Below are positions 43,328 to 52,224 of a DNA stretch of 60,454 nt, piece after piece (positions within the stretch are counted from its first letter, which is position 1; the number at the start of each line of letters is the position of its first letter). The notes under the pieces are model-generated. The model did not search any database and was not told the DNA's origin. It worked only from the letters and a program-made list of their open reading frames with translations. A program made the position numbers and the translations under genes. Source of the stretch: CAMAVH01 sp036500145 (GTDB taxonomy: Bacteria; Pseudomonadota; Alphaproteobacteria; SMXQ01); contig DASYCO010000024.1 in assembly GCA_036500145.1 (NCBI GenBank), positions 1 through 60,454 on the forward strand, in the 5' to 3' direction.

Positions 43328-45204
43328 TGCCCGACGTCGCCGGGCGACGGCTTGGCGCTCGATTTCGGGCCGGAGAGCCTCGGGGCTGCGGGCAGCTCGA
43401 CGACGAAGCGCGCGCCGCGCACGGCGCCGCGCGTGGCCGTCTGCGCGTCGTAGATGTTCTCGGCCCAGATGCGGCCGCGATGGGCCTCGACGATCTGGCG
43501 CGAGATGCTGAGCCCGAGGCCGGAGTGCGTGCCGAACTTCTCGCCCTTCGGCCGCTCGGTGTAGAAGCGGTCGAAGATCGCCGTGCGCTTGTCCTCTGGG
43601 ATGCCGGAGCCCTGGTCCTCGATCGTCGCCTTGATCCAGCCGCCCTCGCGCGCGACGCGCAGGCGGATCTCGCCGCCCGGCGGGCTGAAGGACACGGCGT
43701 TGCCGATCAGGTTGCGGAACACCTGCACCAGGCGGCCTTCGAGGCCTTCGACGATGAACTCGCCGGCGGCGTCGGCGACCGGATCGAAGACGAGGCGCGG
43801 GCCGCCGTCCGCCACCGTCGTCGCATGGATGTCGGCGAGCGCCGCCAGCATGCCGCCGACGTCGACCGGGCCGCTTTCGGCGCGCGACAGCTCGGCGTCG
43901 AGGCGCGAGGCGTCCGAGATGTCGCTGATCAGGCGGTCGAGGCGCTTCACGTCGTCCATGATGATCGCCAGCAGCTTGCGGCGCTGGTCTGGATCCTCGA
44001 CGCGCGCCACCGTCTCGACGGCGCTGCGCAGCGAGGTGAGCGGGTTCTTGATCTCATGCGCCACGTCGGCGGCGAAGCGCTCGATGGCGTCCATGCGCGT
44101 CCACAGCGCATCCGTCATCTCGCGCAGCGCGGCGGAGAGGTCGCCGATCTCGTCGGAGCGGCGCGAGAAGTCGGGGATCGCCACCTTGCGGCCCTGGCCG
44201 TGGCCGACGCGCTTGGCCGCCGCCGCGAGGCGGCGCACCGGCCGCGCGATGGTGCCGGCGAGGTAGAGCGACACCAGCACCGACATGGCCATGACGACGG
44301 CGAGCACCTGCAGGATGTCGAGCCGCACGCGGCGCAGGCTGTCCTCGATGTCGCTGCTGTCCTTGGTGACGACGACGGCGCCGAGCACCTGCTTGTAGCG
44401 GCTGACCGGCGCCGCGGCGACGAGGATGAGGTCGTTGCGCGCGTTCACATGCACGCCGGCGCGCGGCTCGCCGCGCAGGGCATGCACCGCCTCTTCGAAG
44501 TCGGCGGCGATGGGCGGCGAGGATTCGCTGTAGTGCTGGTAGCTCTCCTTGTTGGGCAAGAGCTCGATGGCCCATTCGTAGAAGTCGAGCAGCAGGTCCA
44601 GCGGCCCGCGCGACATCTCGTCGGGCGGCGGCAGGGGCTGCACGATCACCGGCCCGCCGACGCCGGCGGCCGACAGCGAATCGGCGATGATGTCGCCGTT
44701 GGTGGCGAACAGGCGCACATGCAGGCCGAGCGGCCCGGAGAGGCGGCGCACCAGGGGCCGCGCCATGGCGGTGAGGTAGTCGCCGCCGCCTTCGCCGGAA
44801 TTGGAGGTGACCGCCGCCTCGCCGAGCGCCTCGGCGACGATTTGCGCCTGCACCGTGAGCGACCAGAGCTCGGAGCCGATCAGGCTTTCGCGGTAGCGGT
44901 CGAGGTAGAGCAGGCCGCCGGCGAGCGCCGCCAGCGCCAGGATGTTGACGAAGAGGATGCGCCAGGTGAGCGACAGGCCACGGCGGCGGCGCGGCCGGCG
45001 CGGCGATGCGCGCGACGGCGACGCGGCACGCGCCGGCGTGGCGTCATCGCCGTCGGAGTCGGCATCGGCCGTGCGCGCGGATTCGTCCTCATAGCGGCGC
45101 TCGCCGGCCGGCCCCGCCGGGGCGTCGTCCCGGCCGGAGTCGTCGCGAGAGCCGGCATCGTCGCCGGGCCACCGTCGCCGCAGTTGTCGCGCCAATCTGT
45201 CCAT
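43324..45204 (-). CDS. chvG: Envelope-stress sensor histidine kinase ChvG/ExoS
   Basis: The 626-residue kinase has a long charged, unstructured N-terminus (about 1-75), a transmembrane helix (about 78-100, WRILFVNILALAALAGGLLYL), a periplasmic sensing domain (to about 300), a second helix (LDILQVLAVVMAMSVLVSLYL), a HAMP domain, the HisKA box ADVAHEIKNPLTSLRSAVE with its His, and HATPase (NLIGNAVSFSPPGGEIRL, GLGLSISRQIVEAHRG). ChvG with ChvI responds to acidity and cell-wall damage in rhizobia and Agrobacterium. It lies 75 bases after chvI. Confidence 0.93.
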   Translation of the reverse strand: MDRLARQLRRRWPGDDAGSRDDSGRDDAPAGPAGERRYEDESARTADADSDGDDATPARAASPSRASPRRPRRRRGLSLTWRILFVNILALAALAGGLLYLDRYRESLIGSELWSLTVQAQIVAEALGEAAVTSNSGEGGGDYLTAMARPLVRRLSGPLGLHVRLFATNGDIIADSLSAAGVGGPVIVQPLPPPDEMSRGPLDLLLDFYEWAIELLPNKESYQHYSESSPPIAADFEEAVHALRGEPRAGVHVNARNDLILVAAAPVSRYKQVLGAVVVTKDSSDIEDSLRRVRLDILQVLAVVMAMSVLVSLYLAGTIARPVRRLAAAAKRVGHGQGRKVAIPDFSRRSDEIGDLSAALREMTDALWTRMDAIERFAADVAHEIKNPLTSLRSAVETVARVEDPDQRRKLLAIIMDDVKRLDRLISDISDASRLDAELSRAESGPVDVGGMLAALADIHATTVADGGPRLVFDPVADAAGEFIVEGLEGRLVQVFRNLIGNAVSFSPPGGEIRLRVAREGGWIKATIEDQGSGIPEDKRTAIFDRFYTERPKGEKFGTHSGLGLSISRQIVEAHRGRIWAENIYDAQTATRGAVRGARFVVELPAAPRLSGPKSSAKPSPGDVGQ

Positions 45205-45279
45205 GCCCTTGTGGAGCCGTGAAATGCAGTGCCGTGAAACGCCGGGCCGAGGAGGGCCGGTGCGTTCCCTGGATGTCCG

Positions 45280-46029
45280 CTACTTGTCCTTGTAGCGGTA
45301 GCCCAGACCGTACAGCGTCTCGATCTGGTTGAACTCCTTGTCGAGCGCCTTGAGCTTGCGCCGCAGCCGCTTGATGTGGCTGTCGATGGTGCGGTCGTCG
45401 ACGTAGACATGCTCGCCGTAGGCGGCGTCCATCAGCTGGTCGCGGTTCTTCACGTGGCCGGGCCGCATGGCGAGCGACTGCAGGATGAGGAATTCGGTGA
45501 CCGTGAGCTGCGCCGGCTTGTCCTGCCAGGTGCAGAGGTGCCGCGCGGGATCGAGCACGAGGTCGCCGCGCACGATGGCGCCCTCGCTGGCGCTCGGCGC
45601 GGGCGCGCCCTCGACGGACAGCTCCTTGCGGCGCAGCAGCGTGCGGATGCGCTCGATCAGCAGGCGCTGCGAGAAGGGCTTGCGGATGTAGTCGTCGGCG
45701 CCCATGCGCAGGCCGAGCACCTCGTCGAGCTCGTCGTCCTTCGAGGTGAGGAAGATCACCGGCAGCTGCGACTGGCGGCGCAGGCGCGTGAGCAGCTCCA
45801 TGCCGTCCATGCGCGGCATCTTGATGTCGAGGATGGCGACGTCGGGCGGCCGCTCGCTCAGGCCCTTCAGCGCCTGCTCGCCGTCCGTGTAGGTGCGGAC
45901 CTCGAAGCCCTCGGCCTCGAGCGAGATGGAGACGGAGGTCAGGATGTTCTGGTCGTCGTCGACCAAGGCGATGGTGCGGCGCGTCTTGGCGGGGGCGCCG
46001 CCGGGTTTCGTCGTCATGATGTCGGGCAT
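45280..46029 (-). CDS. chvI: Response regulator ChvI
   Basis: The 249-residue OmpR-type regulator has a receiver domain (IALVDDDQNILTSVSISLEA, phospho-site Asp in VAILDIKMPRMDG, conserved K in DDYIRKPF) and a winged-helix DNA-binding domain (YVDDRTIDSHIKRLRRKLK, GLGYRYKDK). I start at the ATG at 46029 (MPDIMTTKPGGA); a second ATG lies at 46017, and the ribosome-binding site for both is weak. TATTAT on the minus strand at 46153-46148 could be its -10 region. The gene is divergent from the nickel permease, with 391 bases between. Confidence 0.93.
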   Translation of the reverse strand: MPDIMTTKPGGAPAKTRRTIALVDDDQNILTSVSISLEAEGFEVRTYTDGEQALKGLSERPPDVAILDIKMPRMDGMELLTRLRRQSQLPVIFLTSKDDELDEVLGLRMGADDYIRKPFSQRLLIERIRTLLRRKELSVEGAPAPSASEGAIVRGDLVLDPARHLCTWQDKPAQLTVTEFLILQSLAMRPGHVKNRDQLMDAAYGEHVYVDDRTIDSHIKRLRRKLKALDKEFNQIETLYGLGYRYKDK

Positions 46030-46420
46030 GGTGCTCGCGTTTGCGCTCTTCGGGCGGAAATGGGGGTCGGGCCGCGCCGGACCGCCATTTTGCATGGTTT
46101 GGACCCGGCTGGCAAAACCCGGTGACCGGGCCCGCCGCCGAGCCCCCATAATAAACCCCTGAAATATGACGGAAAAACGACGTTTCATGGCCCTGGGACA
46201 AAGATCGGACAGGACGGCGGGACGGCGGACTTTCCGCAGGCCAGACCGGTCCGCCGTATGAACTTTGAGGCAAAATTCATACGAATCTGTTGACCGGCCC
46301 CACCCCCCACTTATGATGGCCCGGCTTTCCAGACGGCCTTTTTCGCCCGCATCCGGGCGGGTCCACTTCTTTCAAATCATTCATTTGCCGGCGATTTTCG
46401 CGGCCGGCCGAGGATTTCCC
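46030..46420. other. 391-base divergent intergenic region of chvI and nickel permease
   Basis: No gene is recognisable here. The region is AT-richer near 46140-46190 and at 46255-46290. It contains the palindrome described separately at 46255-46283 and a weaker GAAA-N18-TTTC repeat at 46161-46186. It must hold the chvI promoter (minus) and the permease promoter (plus). Confidence 0.6.
46255..46283 (+). promoter_or_regulatory. 29-bp near-perfect palindrome with NikR-type half-sites
   Basis: The arms are CGTATGAACTTTG (46255-46267) and CAAAATTCATACG (46271-46283) around AGG, with only one C/A mismatch. The half-sites GTATGA (46256-46261) and TCATAC (46277-46282) are identical to those of the E. 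coli NikR operator (GTATGA-N16-TCATAC), here spaced by 15 bases. It lies 138 bases before the GTG of a putative nickel permease, so nickel-dependent repression by NikR is plausible. NikR itself is not in the window. Confidence 0.62.
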
Positions 46421-47161
46421 GTGATTTCCGTCCTGCTGCTCGGCTTATTCCTCGGCATGAAGCACGCCATGGAGGCGGACCATGTCGCCGCCGTCGCCAG
46501 CCTGGCGGCGCGCAGCGGCACCGTCGGCGAGGCCGCCCGCCTCGGCGTCGCCTGGGGCATGGGCCACACGCTGACCCTCTTCGTCATCGGCGCCGCCGTC
46601 CTGCTGCTCGGCGCCGCCATCCCCGAGACCGCCACCCATGTGCTGGAATTCGCCGTCGGCGTCGTGCTCGTCGGCCTCGGCATCGACGTCGTGCGCCGCA
46701 TGCTGAAGGAAGGCGTGCATGTCCACGCCCACCAGCACCAGGGCGAGCGGCACCTGCATCTGCACCAGCACGACAACGTCGCGGCGCCCGCCGCCGTCGC
46801 CCATTCCGCCACGCCCCACGCCGTCACGTCCCATGCGCATGCGCACAAGCGCGTGCTGCCGCTGCGCGCGCTCTGCGTCGGCCTCGTCCACGGCATGGCC
46901 GGCTCGGCGGCGCTGATCGTGCTGACGCTGGGCAGCATCCAGTCCGTCTGGCTCGGCGTCGCCTACATCGGCCTGTTCGGCATCGGCTCCATCGCCGGGA
47001 TGCTGGCGCTGTCGCTCGTCATCGGCCTGCCGCTGCGCCTCACCGCGCACAAGCTCGGCAACCTCTACAACGGCCTGACCGCCGTCATCGGCCTGCTGAC
47101 CGTCTTCCTCGGCGCCTCGATCATGTGGAAGATCGGCATCACCGACGGCCTGTTCTTCTAG
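46421..47161 (+). CDS. Nickel/cobalt permease, UreH/NiCoT-like
   Basis: The 246-residue protein has about six transmembrane segments and the signature LGMKHAMEADHVAAVASLAA, matching the histidine/aspartate metal-path motif HA-x-(D/E)ADH of nickel-cobalt transporters. A histidine-rich cytoplasmic loop (VHVHAHQHQ, LHLHQHDN, then SHAHAHKR) at about residues 102-145 and a second motif GLVHGMAGSAALIVL follow. I use the GTG at 46421 with AGGA 7 bases upstream; the open frame starts at 46265. The direction (uptake versus efflux) cannot be read from sequence alone, but the NikR-type palindrome upstream favours uptake of nickel. Confidence 0.82.
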   Translation: MISVLLLGLFLGMKHAMEADHVAAVASLAARSGTVGEAARLGVAWGMGHTLTLFVIGAAVLLLGAAIPETATHVLEFAVGVVLVGLGIDVVRRMLKEGVHVHAHQHQGERHLHLHQHDNVAAPAAVAHSATPHAVTSHAHAHKRVLPLRALCVGLVHGMAGSAALIVLTLGSIQSVWLGVAYIGLFGIGSIAGMLALSLVIGLPLRLTAHKLGNLYNGLTAVIGLLTVFLGASIMWKIGITDGLFF

Positions 47162-47289
47162 GCTTTCCCCTGATAGATCGCGCTTCTACGGACCGAGGCC
47201 GGACGGCAACCTTTCGTTAACCAACCGTTCCCTAAACTGTCACTGTCCAACAAGCCGCCGGGGAGCCTCTTTCACCAGAGAAGAGGTGA

Positions 47290-47817
47290 ATGATGAATCA
47301 GCTCATGCCTTTCGAGCGCCGCGACGTCGTGCGCTGGGTTCTTTTCGTGCTCTGCGCCAGCTGGCTGTTCGGCGCGACCCTGCATGTCACCAACGGCGCG
47401 TCGCGCATGCTGCTCGACGGCTCCAACGCCTACATGTCCTACGAGCAGCGCCTAGCGGACTGCAGCGAGCTGCGCACCTCGCAGACGCGCTACGACTGCA
47501 CCACCAAGCTCATGCTCGGGCGCGACCGCAGCGTCTTCAGCAAGATTCTCTTCGTCGTCGCCCCGCCGCTGATTCTGGTCAGCGGCCTCGGCCTCGTCGG
47601 CTTCGCGGTGCGCACCCGCGAGGCGCGCGAACGCGAGCGGGTCGCGCGCGACCTGTTCCAGGCGCAGATGGCGGCCTACCGCGAGAAGCGGGCCCTGGAA
47701 GAAGCCGAGATCGCCAGCGGCGTGCACAAGGAAGAGATGTTCCTCGACGAAGACGGCAACCTCGTCGAGCCGCCCGCCCATCTCTCGCGCTGGAAAGAGA
47801 CGCCGGCGGAGCAATAG
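47290..47817 (+). CDS. Hypothetical two-helix membrane protein
   Basis: I do not recognise this 175-residue protein. It has two transmembrane helices (about 14-32 and 86-105) that enclose a loop of about 55 residues with two cysteines, C58 and C70 (LADCSELRTSQTRYDCTTKL), then a charged helical tail (REARERERVARDLFQAQMAA) and an acidic stretch (MFLDEDGN). By the positive-inside rule the Arg-rich N-terminus and tail are cytosolic, so the cysteines are periplasmic and could form a disulfide. AGAGGTGA precedes the tandem ATGs. It converges on polA with only 21 bases between. Confidence 0.75.
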   Translation: MMNQLMPFERRDVVRWVLFVLCASWLFGATLHVTNGASRMLLDGSNAYMSYEQRLADCSELRTSQTRYDCTTKLMLGRDRSVFSKILFVVAPPLILVSGLGLVGFAVRTREARERERVARDLFQAQMAAYREKRALEEAEIASGVHKEEMFLDEDGNLVEPPAHLSRWKETPAEQ

Positions 47818-47838
47818 GCCGCCGGCATCCGCTCAAAA

Positions 47839-50793
47839 TCAGTGGATAGCGGCCCAGTCGTCGCCCAGGCCGGTCTCGACGATCAGCGGCACGTCGAGCG
47901 CGAGCGCCGGCAGGGTCGCCCGCTCCATCACCTCGCGCACGACCTTGGCGGTCTTCTCCGCCTCGCCTTCCGGCATCTCGAACACCAGCTCGTCATGCAC
48001 CTGCAGCAGCATCTTCGCCTTCAGGCCGGCGTCCTTTAGGGCGTCCGGGACGCGGATCATGGCGCGCTTGATGATGTCGGCGGCGGCGCCCTGCAGCGGC
48101 GCGTTGATCGCGGCGCGCTCGGCGAAGCTGCGGCGCGAGGGCACCTTGTCGTTGATCCAGGGCACGTGGATCTTGCGCCCGAAGATGGTGGTGACGAAGC
48201 CCTGCTTGCGCGCGATCTCCTTCGTCCGCTCCATGTAGTCGCGGATGCCGGGATAGCGCTCGAAGTAGGCCTTGATGTAGGACGAGGCCTCGCCCTGCGG
48301 GATGCCGAGCTGGTTGGCGAGGCCGAAGCCGCTGATGCCGTAGATGATGCCGAAGTTGATGGCCTTGGCCTTGCGGCGGATCATCGGGTCCATGCCCTTG
48401 ACCGGCACGCCGAACATCTCCGACGCGGTCAGCGCGTGAATGTCGAGCCCGTCGCGGAAGGCCGTCTTCAGCGTGTCGATGCCGGCGACATGGGCGAGCA
48501 GGCGCAGCTCGATCTGCGAATAGTCGGCCGACAGCAGCTTGCAGCCCTTCTCGGCGATGAAGGCGCGGCGGATCTTGCGGCCTTCCTCGGTGCGGATCGG
48601 GATGTTCTGCAGGTTGGGATCGTTCGAGCTCAGGCGGCCGGTGGCGGCGCCCGTCATGCCGTAGCTGGTGTGCACACGGCCCGTCGAGGGATTGATCTGC
48701 TCGGCGAGCGCGTCGCTGTAGGTGCTCTTGAGCTTCTGGATCTGGCGCCAGTCGAGCACGCGCTGCGGCAGGTCGTGGCCCTGCGCCGCCAGCTCCTCCA
48801 GCACGTCGGCGCCGGTCGCGTAAGCGCCGGTCTTGCCCTTCTTGCCGCCGGGCAGGCTCATGTCGTCGAACAGCACTTCGCCCAGCTGCTTGGGCGAACC
48901 GACGTTGAACTCGCGCCCCGCGAGCTTATGGATTTCCGCTTCGAGCACATGCATGCGCTTCTCGAAGTCGGCGGACAGGCCGCGCAGCACTTCGCGGTCG
49001 ACCTTGATGCCCGCGCGCTCCATGTCGGCCAGTACGCCGATCAACGGCCGCTCCAACGTCTCGTAGACCGTCGTCATGTGGTCGGAGACGAGGCGCGGCT
49101 TGAGCAGGGTATGCAGGCGCAGCGTCACGTCGGCGTCTTCCGCCGCGTAGCAGGTCGCCGAATCGAGGGCGACGCGGTCGAAGGTCACCTGCTTGCGGCC
49201 CGACCCGGTGACGTCGCCGTACTTGATCGTGCTATGGCCGAAATGCAGTTCGGCCAGGTCGTCCATGCCATGGCCGTGCAGGCCGCCTTCGAGCACGTAG
49301 GACAGCACCATGCTGTCATCGACCGGCGCGATGCCGACGCCGTAGCTCGCCAGCACCTGCCTGTCGTACTTGATGTTGTGGCCGACCTTGAGGACGCCTT
49401 CGTCCTCCAGCAGCGGCTTGAGCAGGTCGAGCGCCGTCTGCAGCGGAATCTGGCGTGGCCGCCCGCCGGTCTCGCCGGGCGCAGCGCCCAGGTCGAGCGC
49501 CAGCGACGACTGCGTCTCCGCGGCCGGATCGATATGGCCGAGCGGCAGGTAGGCCGCCTCGCCCGGCACGATGGCGAGCGAGACGCCGACCAGCTCGGCG
49601 CGCATGGGATCGAGCGACGTGGTCTCGGTGTCCACCGCAACCAGGCCGGCATCGCGGGCGCGCGCGACCCAGAGGCGCAGCGCGTCCTCGTCCTGCAGGC
49701 AGGTGTAGCTCTTCGAATCGGGCAGCTTGGACAGCGCCGCCAGCAAGGCGGCCTGCTGCTCGCCGAGCGCCACGGGCGCCGCGTCGCTCTTGCCCGGGCG
49801 GTGCGCCGTCAGCTTGGGCGGCGCGAAGCTGTCAGGGATGGCTTTGGCCTCCGACGCCGCCGCGGCTTCCGCCAGCGCGTCGTTCACCTTCACGCCGCGC
49901 GCGGCGAGGTCGCTGCCGACGCGGGCCAGCAGGCGGTTGAATTCCTGCTCCTTCAGAAAGCCGAGAAGCTTGGCCGGATCGGGCGGCTGCACGCCGAAAT
50001 CGGTGTAAGCCTCGGTGACCGGCGCGTTCTCTTCGAGGCGCACCAGGTCGCGCGACATGCGGGCCTTGTCGGCGTTGGCGAGCAGGTTCTCGCGCCGCTT
50101 GGGCTGCTTGATCTCGCCCGCGCGGGCGAGAAGCGTGTCGAGGTCGCCGTAGGTGTTGATCAGCTCGGCGGCCGTCTTGTAGCCGATGCCGGGCACGCCC
50201 GGCACGTTGTCGACCGCGTCGCCGGCGAGCGACAGAACGTCGAGCACCTTTTCAGGCGCGACGCCGAACTTCTCCATCACCTCGGCGTGGCCGATGCGCT
50301 TCTGCTTCATCGGATCGAGCAGGCCCACCTTGTCGGAGATGAGCTGCATCAAGTCCTTGTCCGACGACACCACCGTGACCTCGTCGCCGTTGGCGACGGC
50401 GGCCTTGGCGTAGGTCGCGATCAGGTCGTCGGCCTCGTAGCCTTCCATCTCGATGCAGGGCACGTTGAAGGCGCGCACGGCGTCGCGGATCAGCGCGAAC
50501 TGCGGGATCAGGTCTTCCGGCGCTTCGGGCCGGTTGGCCTTGTAGTCGGCATAGATGTCGTTGCGGTAGTTCTTGCGCGCGGCGTCGAAGATGACGGCGA
50601 GGTAGTCGGTCTCGGTGTCGGCGATCAGCTTCAGCAGCATCTGCGAGAAGCCGAACACCGCGTTGACCGGCGTGCCGTCGCGCCGCGTCATCGGCGGCAG
50701 GGCGTGGTAGGCGCGGAAGATGTAGCCCGACCCGTCGATCAGGTAGAGATGGTGCGGCTTGTCGCCGGCCGGCGGAGCGGGGGCTTTGGCCAT
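47839..50793 (-). CDS. polA: DNA polymerase I
   Basis: The 984-residue enzyme has all three domains: 5' nuclease (LYLIDGSGYIFRAYHALPPM, VVSSDKDLMQLI), 3'-5' proofreading domain with a preserved metal motif (VAVDTETTSLDPMRAELVGVS) and polymerase (LLSADYSQIELRLLAHVAG, AKAINFGIIYGISGFGL, LLQVHDELVFEMP). The ATG at 50793 (MAKAPAPPAGD) matches the family start; the longer open frame is unsupported. It acts in Okazaki maturation and repair. The zinc-finger gene is immediately upstream with only 11 bases between. Confidence 0.97.
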   Translation of the reverse strand: MAKAPAPPAGDKPHHLYLIDGSGYIFRAYHALPPMTRRDGTPVNAVFGFSQMLLKLIADTETDYLAVIFDAARKNYRNDIYADYKANRPEAPEDLIPQFALIRDAVRAFNVPCIEMEGYEADDLIATYAKAAVANGDEVTVVSSDKDLMQLISDKVGLLDPMKQKRIGHAEVMEKFGVAPEKVLDVLSLAGDAVDNVPGVPGIGYKTAAELINTYGDLDTLLARAGEIKQPKRRENLLANADKARMSRDLVRLEENAPVTEAYTDFGVQPPDPAKLLGFLKEQEFNRLLARVGSDLAARGVKVNDALAEAAAASEAKAIPDSFAPPKLTAHRPGKSDAAPVALGEQQAALLAALSKLPDSKSYTCLQDEDALRLWVARARDAGLVAVDTETTSLDPMRAELVGVSLAIVPGEAAYLPLGHIDPAAETQSSLALDLGAAPGETGGRPRQIPLQTALDLLKPLLEDEGVLKVGHNIKYDRQVLASYGVGIAPVDDSMVLSYVLEGGLHGHGMDDLAELHFGHSTIKYGDVTGSGRKQVTFDRVALDSATCYAAEDADVTLRLHTLLKPRLVSDHMTTVYETLERPLIGVLADMERAGIKVDREVLRGLSADFEKRMHVLEAEIHKLAGREFNVGSPKQLGEVLFDDMSLPGGKKGKTGAYATGADVLEELAAQGHDLPQRVLDWRQIQKLKSTYSDALAEQINPSTGRVHTSYGMTGAATGRLSSNDPNLQNIPIRTEEGRKIRRAFIAEKGCKLLSADYSQIELRLLAHVAGIDTLKTAFRDGLDIHALTASEMFGVPVKGMDPMIRRKAKAINFGIIYGISGFGLANQLGIPQGEASSYIKAYFERYPGIRDYMERTKEIARKQGFVTTIFGRKIHVPWINDKVPSRRSFAERAAINAPLQGAAADIIKRAMIRVPDALKDAGLKAKMLLQVHDELVFEMPEGEAEKTAKVVREVMERATLPALALDVPLIVETGLGDDWAAIH

Positions 50794-50804
50794 GACCGTG
50801 CCGC

Positions 50805-50999
50805 TCAATGGGCTGCCGGTTTCGCGCCCGCCTTGTAGACATAGCGCCGGTCGCAGTAGGGGCATTCCACCTCGCCCTTGCCTTCCAGGCTGAGGTAGAC
50901 GCGCGGGTGGCCGCCCGCGCCGCCGGGGCCGTCGCAGGCAACCGTGACGTCGTCGACGACGATGGTTTCGGGCGGGGTCAGGGGATTGGACGCGGCCAT
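50805..50999 (-). CDS. Small zinc-finger protein (NDUFS6/zf-CHCC type)
   Basis: The 64-residue protein has the C-x8-H-x14-C-x2-C pattern of the zf-CHCC family with C22, H31, C46 and C49 (ACDGPGGAGGHPRVYLSLEG, then CPYCDRRYVY). In mitochondria and alphaproteobacteria related proteins belong to respiratory complex I. Alphaproteobacterial members often stand alone, as here. The ATG at 50999 has GGAGATTC nearby on the opposite side and no strong ribosome-binding site. It is 11 bases from polA and may be co-transcribed. Confidence 0.82.
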   Translation of the reverse strand: MAASNPLTPPETIVVDDVTVACDGPGGAGGHPRVYLSLEGKGEVECPYCDRRYVYKAGAKPAAH

Positions 51000-51174
51000 G
51001 GAATCTCCGGGTCGGCTATGGAGGGAGGGAACGGTGAAGCGTCCCTGGCGAGAGGCCCCGGGATTCGGCGTGGCGGTTTGACGGCAGCCGCCCGGGGGGC
51101 CAGAATGACGGCCCAGATCATACTCCTTGGCTATGCCCCGCCTCAACCCTTCTGGCCGTCCCCCTAGGTCCCCA

Positions 51175-52173
51175 ATGTCCCATCCGAACAGCGCCCAAGA
51201 GGGCTGGCCCGACTACGCCGTCGAAATTTCCGGCCTGACCAAAACCTATGCGGCGGGCAAGAGCACCCCGGCCAAGGTGGCCCTGCGCGGCGTCGACCTG
51301 CAGATCCCGCGCGGCTCGTTCTTCGGCCTGCTGGGCCCCAACGGCGCCGGCAAGTCGACGACCATCAACATCCTCGCCGGCCTGGTCAACAAGACCGGCG
51401 GCGACGTGCGCATCTGGGGCCACGACATCGACCACGCGTCGCGCGCCGCGCGCCTGTCGATCGGCATCGTGCCGCAGGAACTGAACATCGACCCCTTCTT
51501 CACGCCGCGCGCCCTGCTCGAACTGCAGGCCGGCTTCTACGGCGTGCCCGCCAACGAGCGGCGCACCGACGAGATCCTGCGCGCCGTCGGCCTGACCGAA
51601 CAGGCGGAAGCCTACGCCCGCACCCTGTCGGGCGGCATGCGCCGCCGCCTGCTGATCGGCAAGGCGATGCTGCATTCGCCGCCGATCCTGGTGCTCGACG
51701 AGCCCACCGCCGGCGTCGACCTGGAGCTGCGCCAGAGCCTGTGGGCCTACATGAAGGCGATGAACGAGCAGGGCACGACGATCCTGCTCACCACGCACTA
51801 CCTGGAAGAGGCCGAGAAGCTCTGCGACCGCATCGCCATCATCGACCGCGGCGAGGTCGTCGCCTGCGACACGACGAGCGCCCTGCTGCACCGGCTCGAC
51901 CGCAAGGAGCTGATCGTCACCGCCGCCGACGACATCTCCGCCGTGCCGGCCGGGCTCGAACGCTTCGCCGTCGAGCTGCTGCCGCCGCGCCGCCTGTCGT
52001 TCCGCTACCAGCCGAGCCGCACGCAGATCGGCGAGATCTTCGCCGCCATGCGCGACGCCGGCATCGTCATCGCCGATGTCACGACCGAGGAAAGCCGCCT
52101 CGAGGACATCTTCCTGGAACTGACCGGCGGACGCCGCGCCGCCGGGCTGGCCGACGCGGCGGCAGCCTCCTAG
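51175..52173 (+). CDS. ABC transporter ATP-binding protein (ABC-2/NatA type), without permease
   Basis: The 332-residue ATPase has Walker A GLLGPNGAGKSTTINILAG, Q-loop VPQELNID, signature LSGGMRRRLLIG, Walker B ILVLDEPTAGVD and H-loop LLTTHYLEEAEKLCD, with the C-terminal regulatory domain of drug- and Nod-factor-type exporters. The usual partner, an ABC-2 membrane protein, is not adjacent: the next gene is a lipoprotein hydrolase. The start at 51175 (MSHPNSAQEGW) is chosen over 51127 because homology begins close to it. It may pair with a permease elsewhere. Confidence 0.88.
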   Translation: MSHPNSAQEGWPDYAVEISGLTKTYAAGKSTPAKVALRGVDLQIPRGSFFGLLGPNGAGKSTTINILAGLVNKTGGDVRIWGHDIDHASRAARLSIGIVPQELNIDPFFTPRALLELQAGFYGVPANERRTDEILRAVGLTEQAEAYARTLSGGMRRRLLIGKAMLHSPPILVLDEPTAGVDLELRQSLWAYMKAMNEQGTTILLTTHYLEEAEKLCDRIAIIDRGEVVACDTTSALLHRLDRKELIVTAADDISAVPAGLERFAVELLPPRRLSFRYQPSRTQIGEIFAAMRDAGIVIADVTTEESRLEDIFLELTGGRRAAGLADAAAAS

Positions 52174-52224
52174 GCGCGGCTGGTGCCGGATTTGCATGGT
52201 TCGGAGTCCCGTCACCGCCGCAGG

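Noticed and set aside
48166..50838. 890-codon open frame antisense to polA
   Set aside because: It mirrors the polymerase codon pattern on the other strand; no motif or ribosome-binding site supports it.
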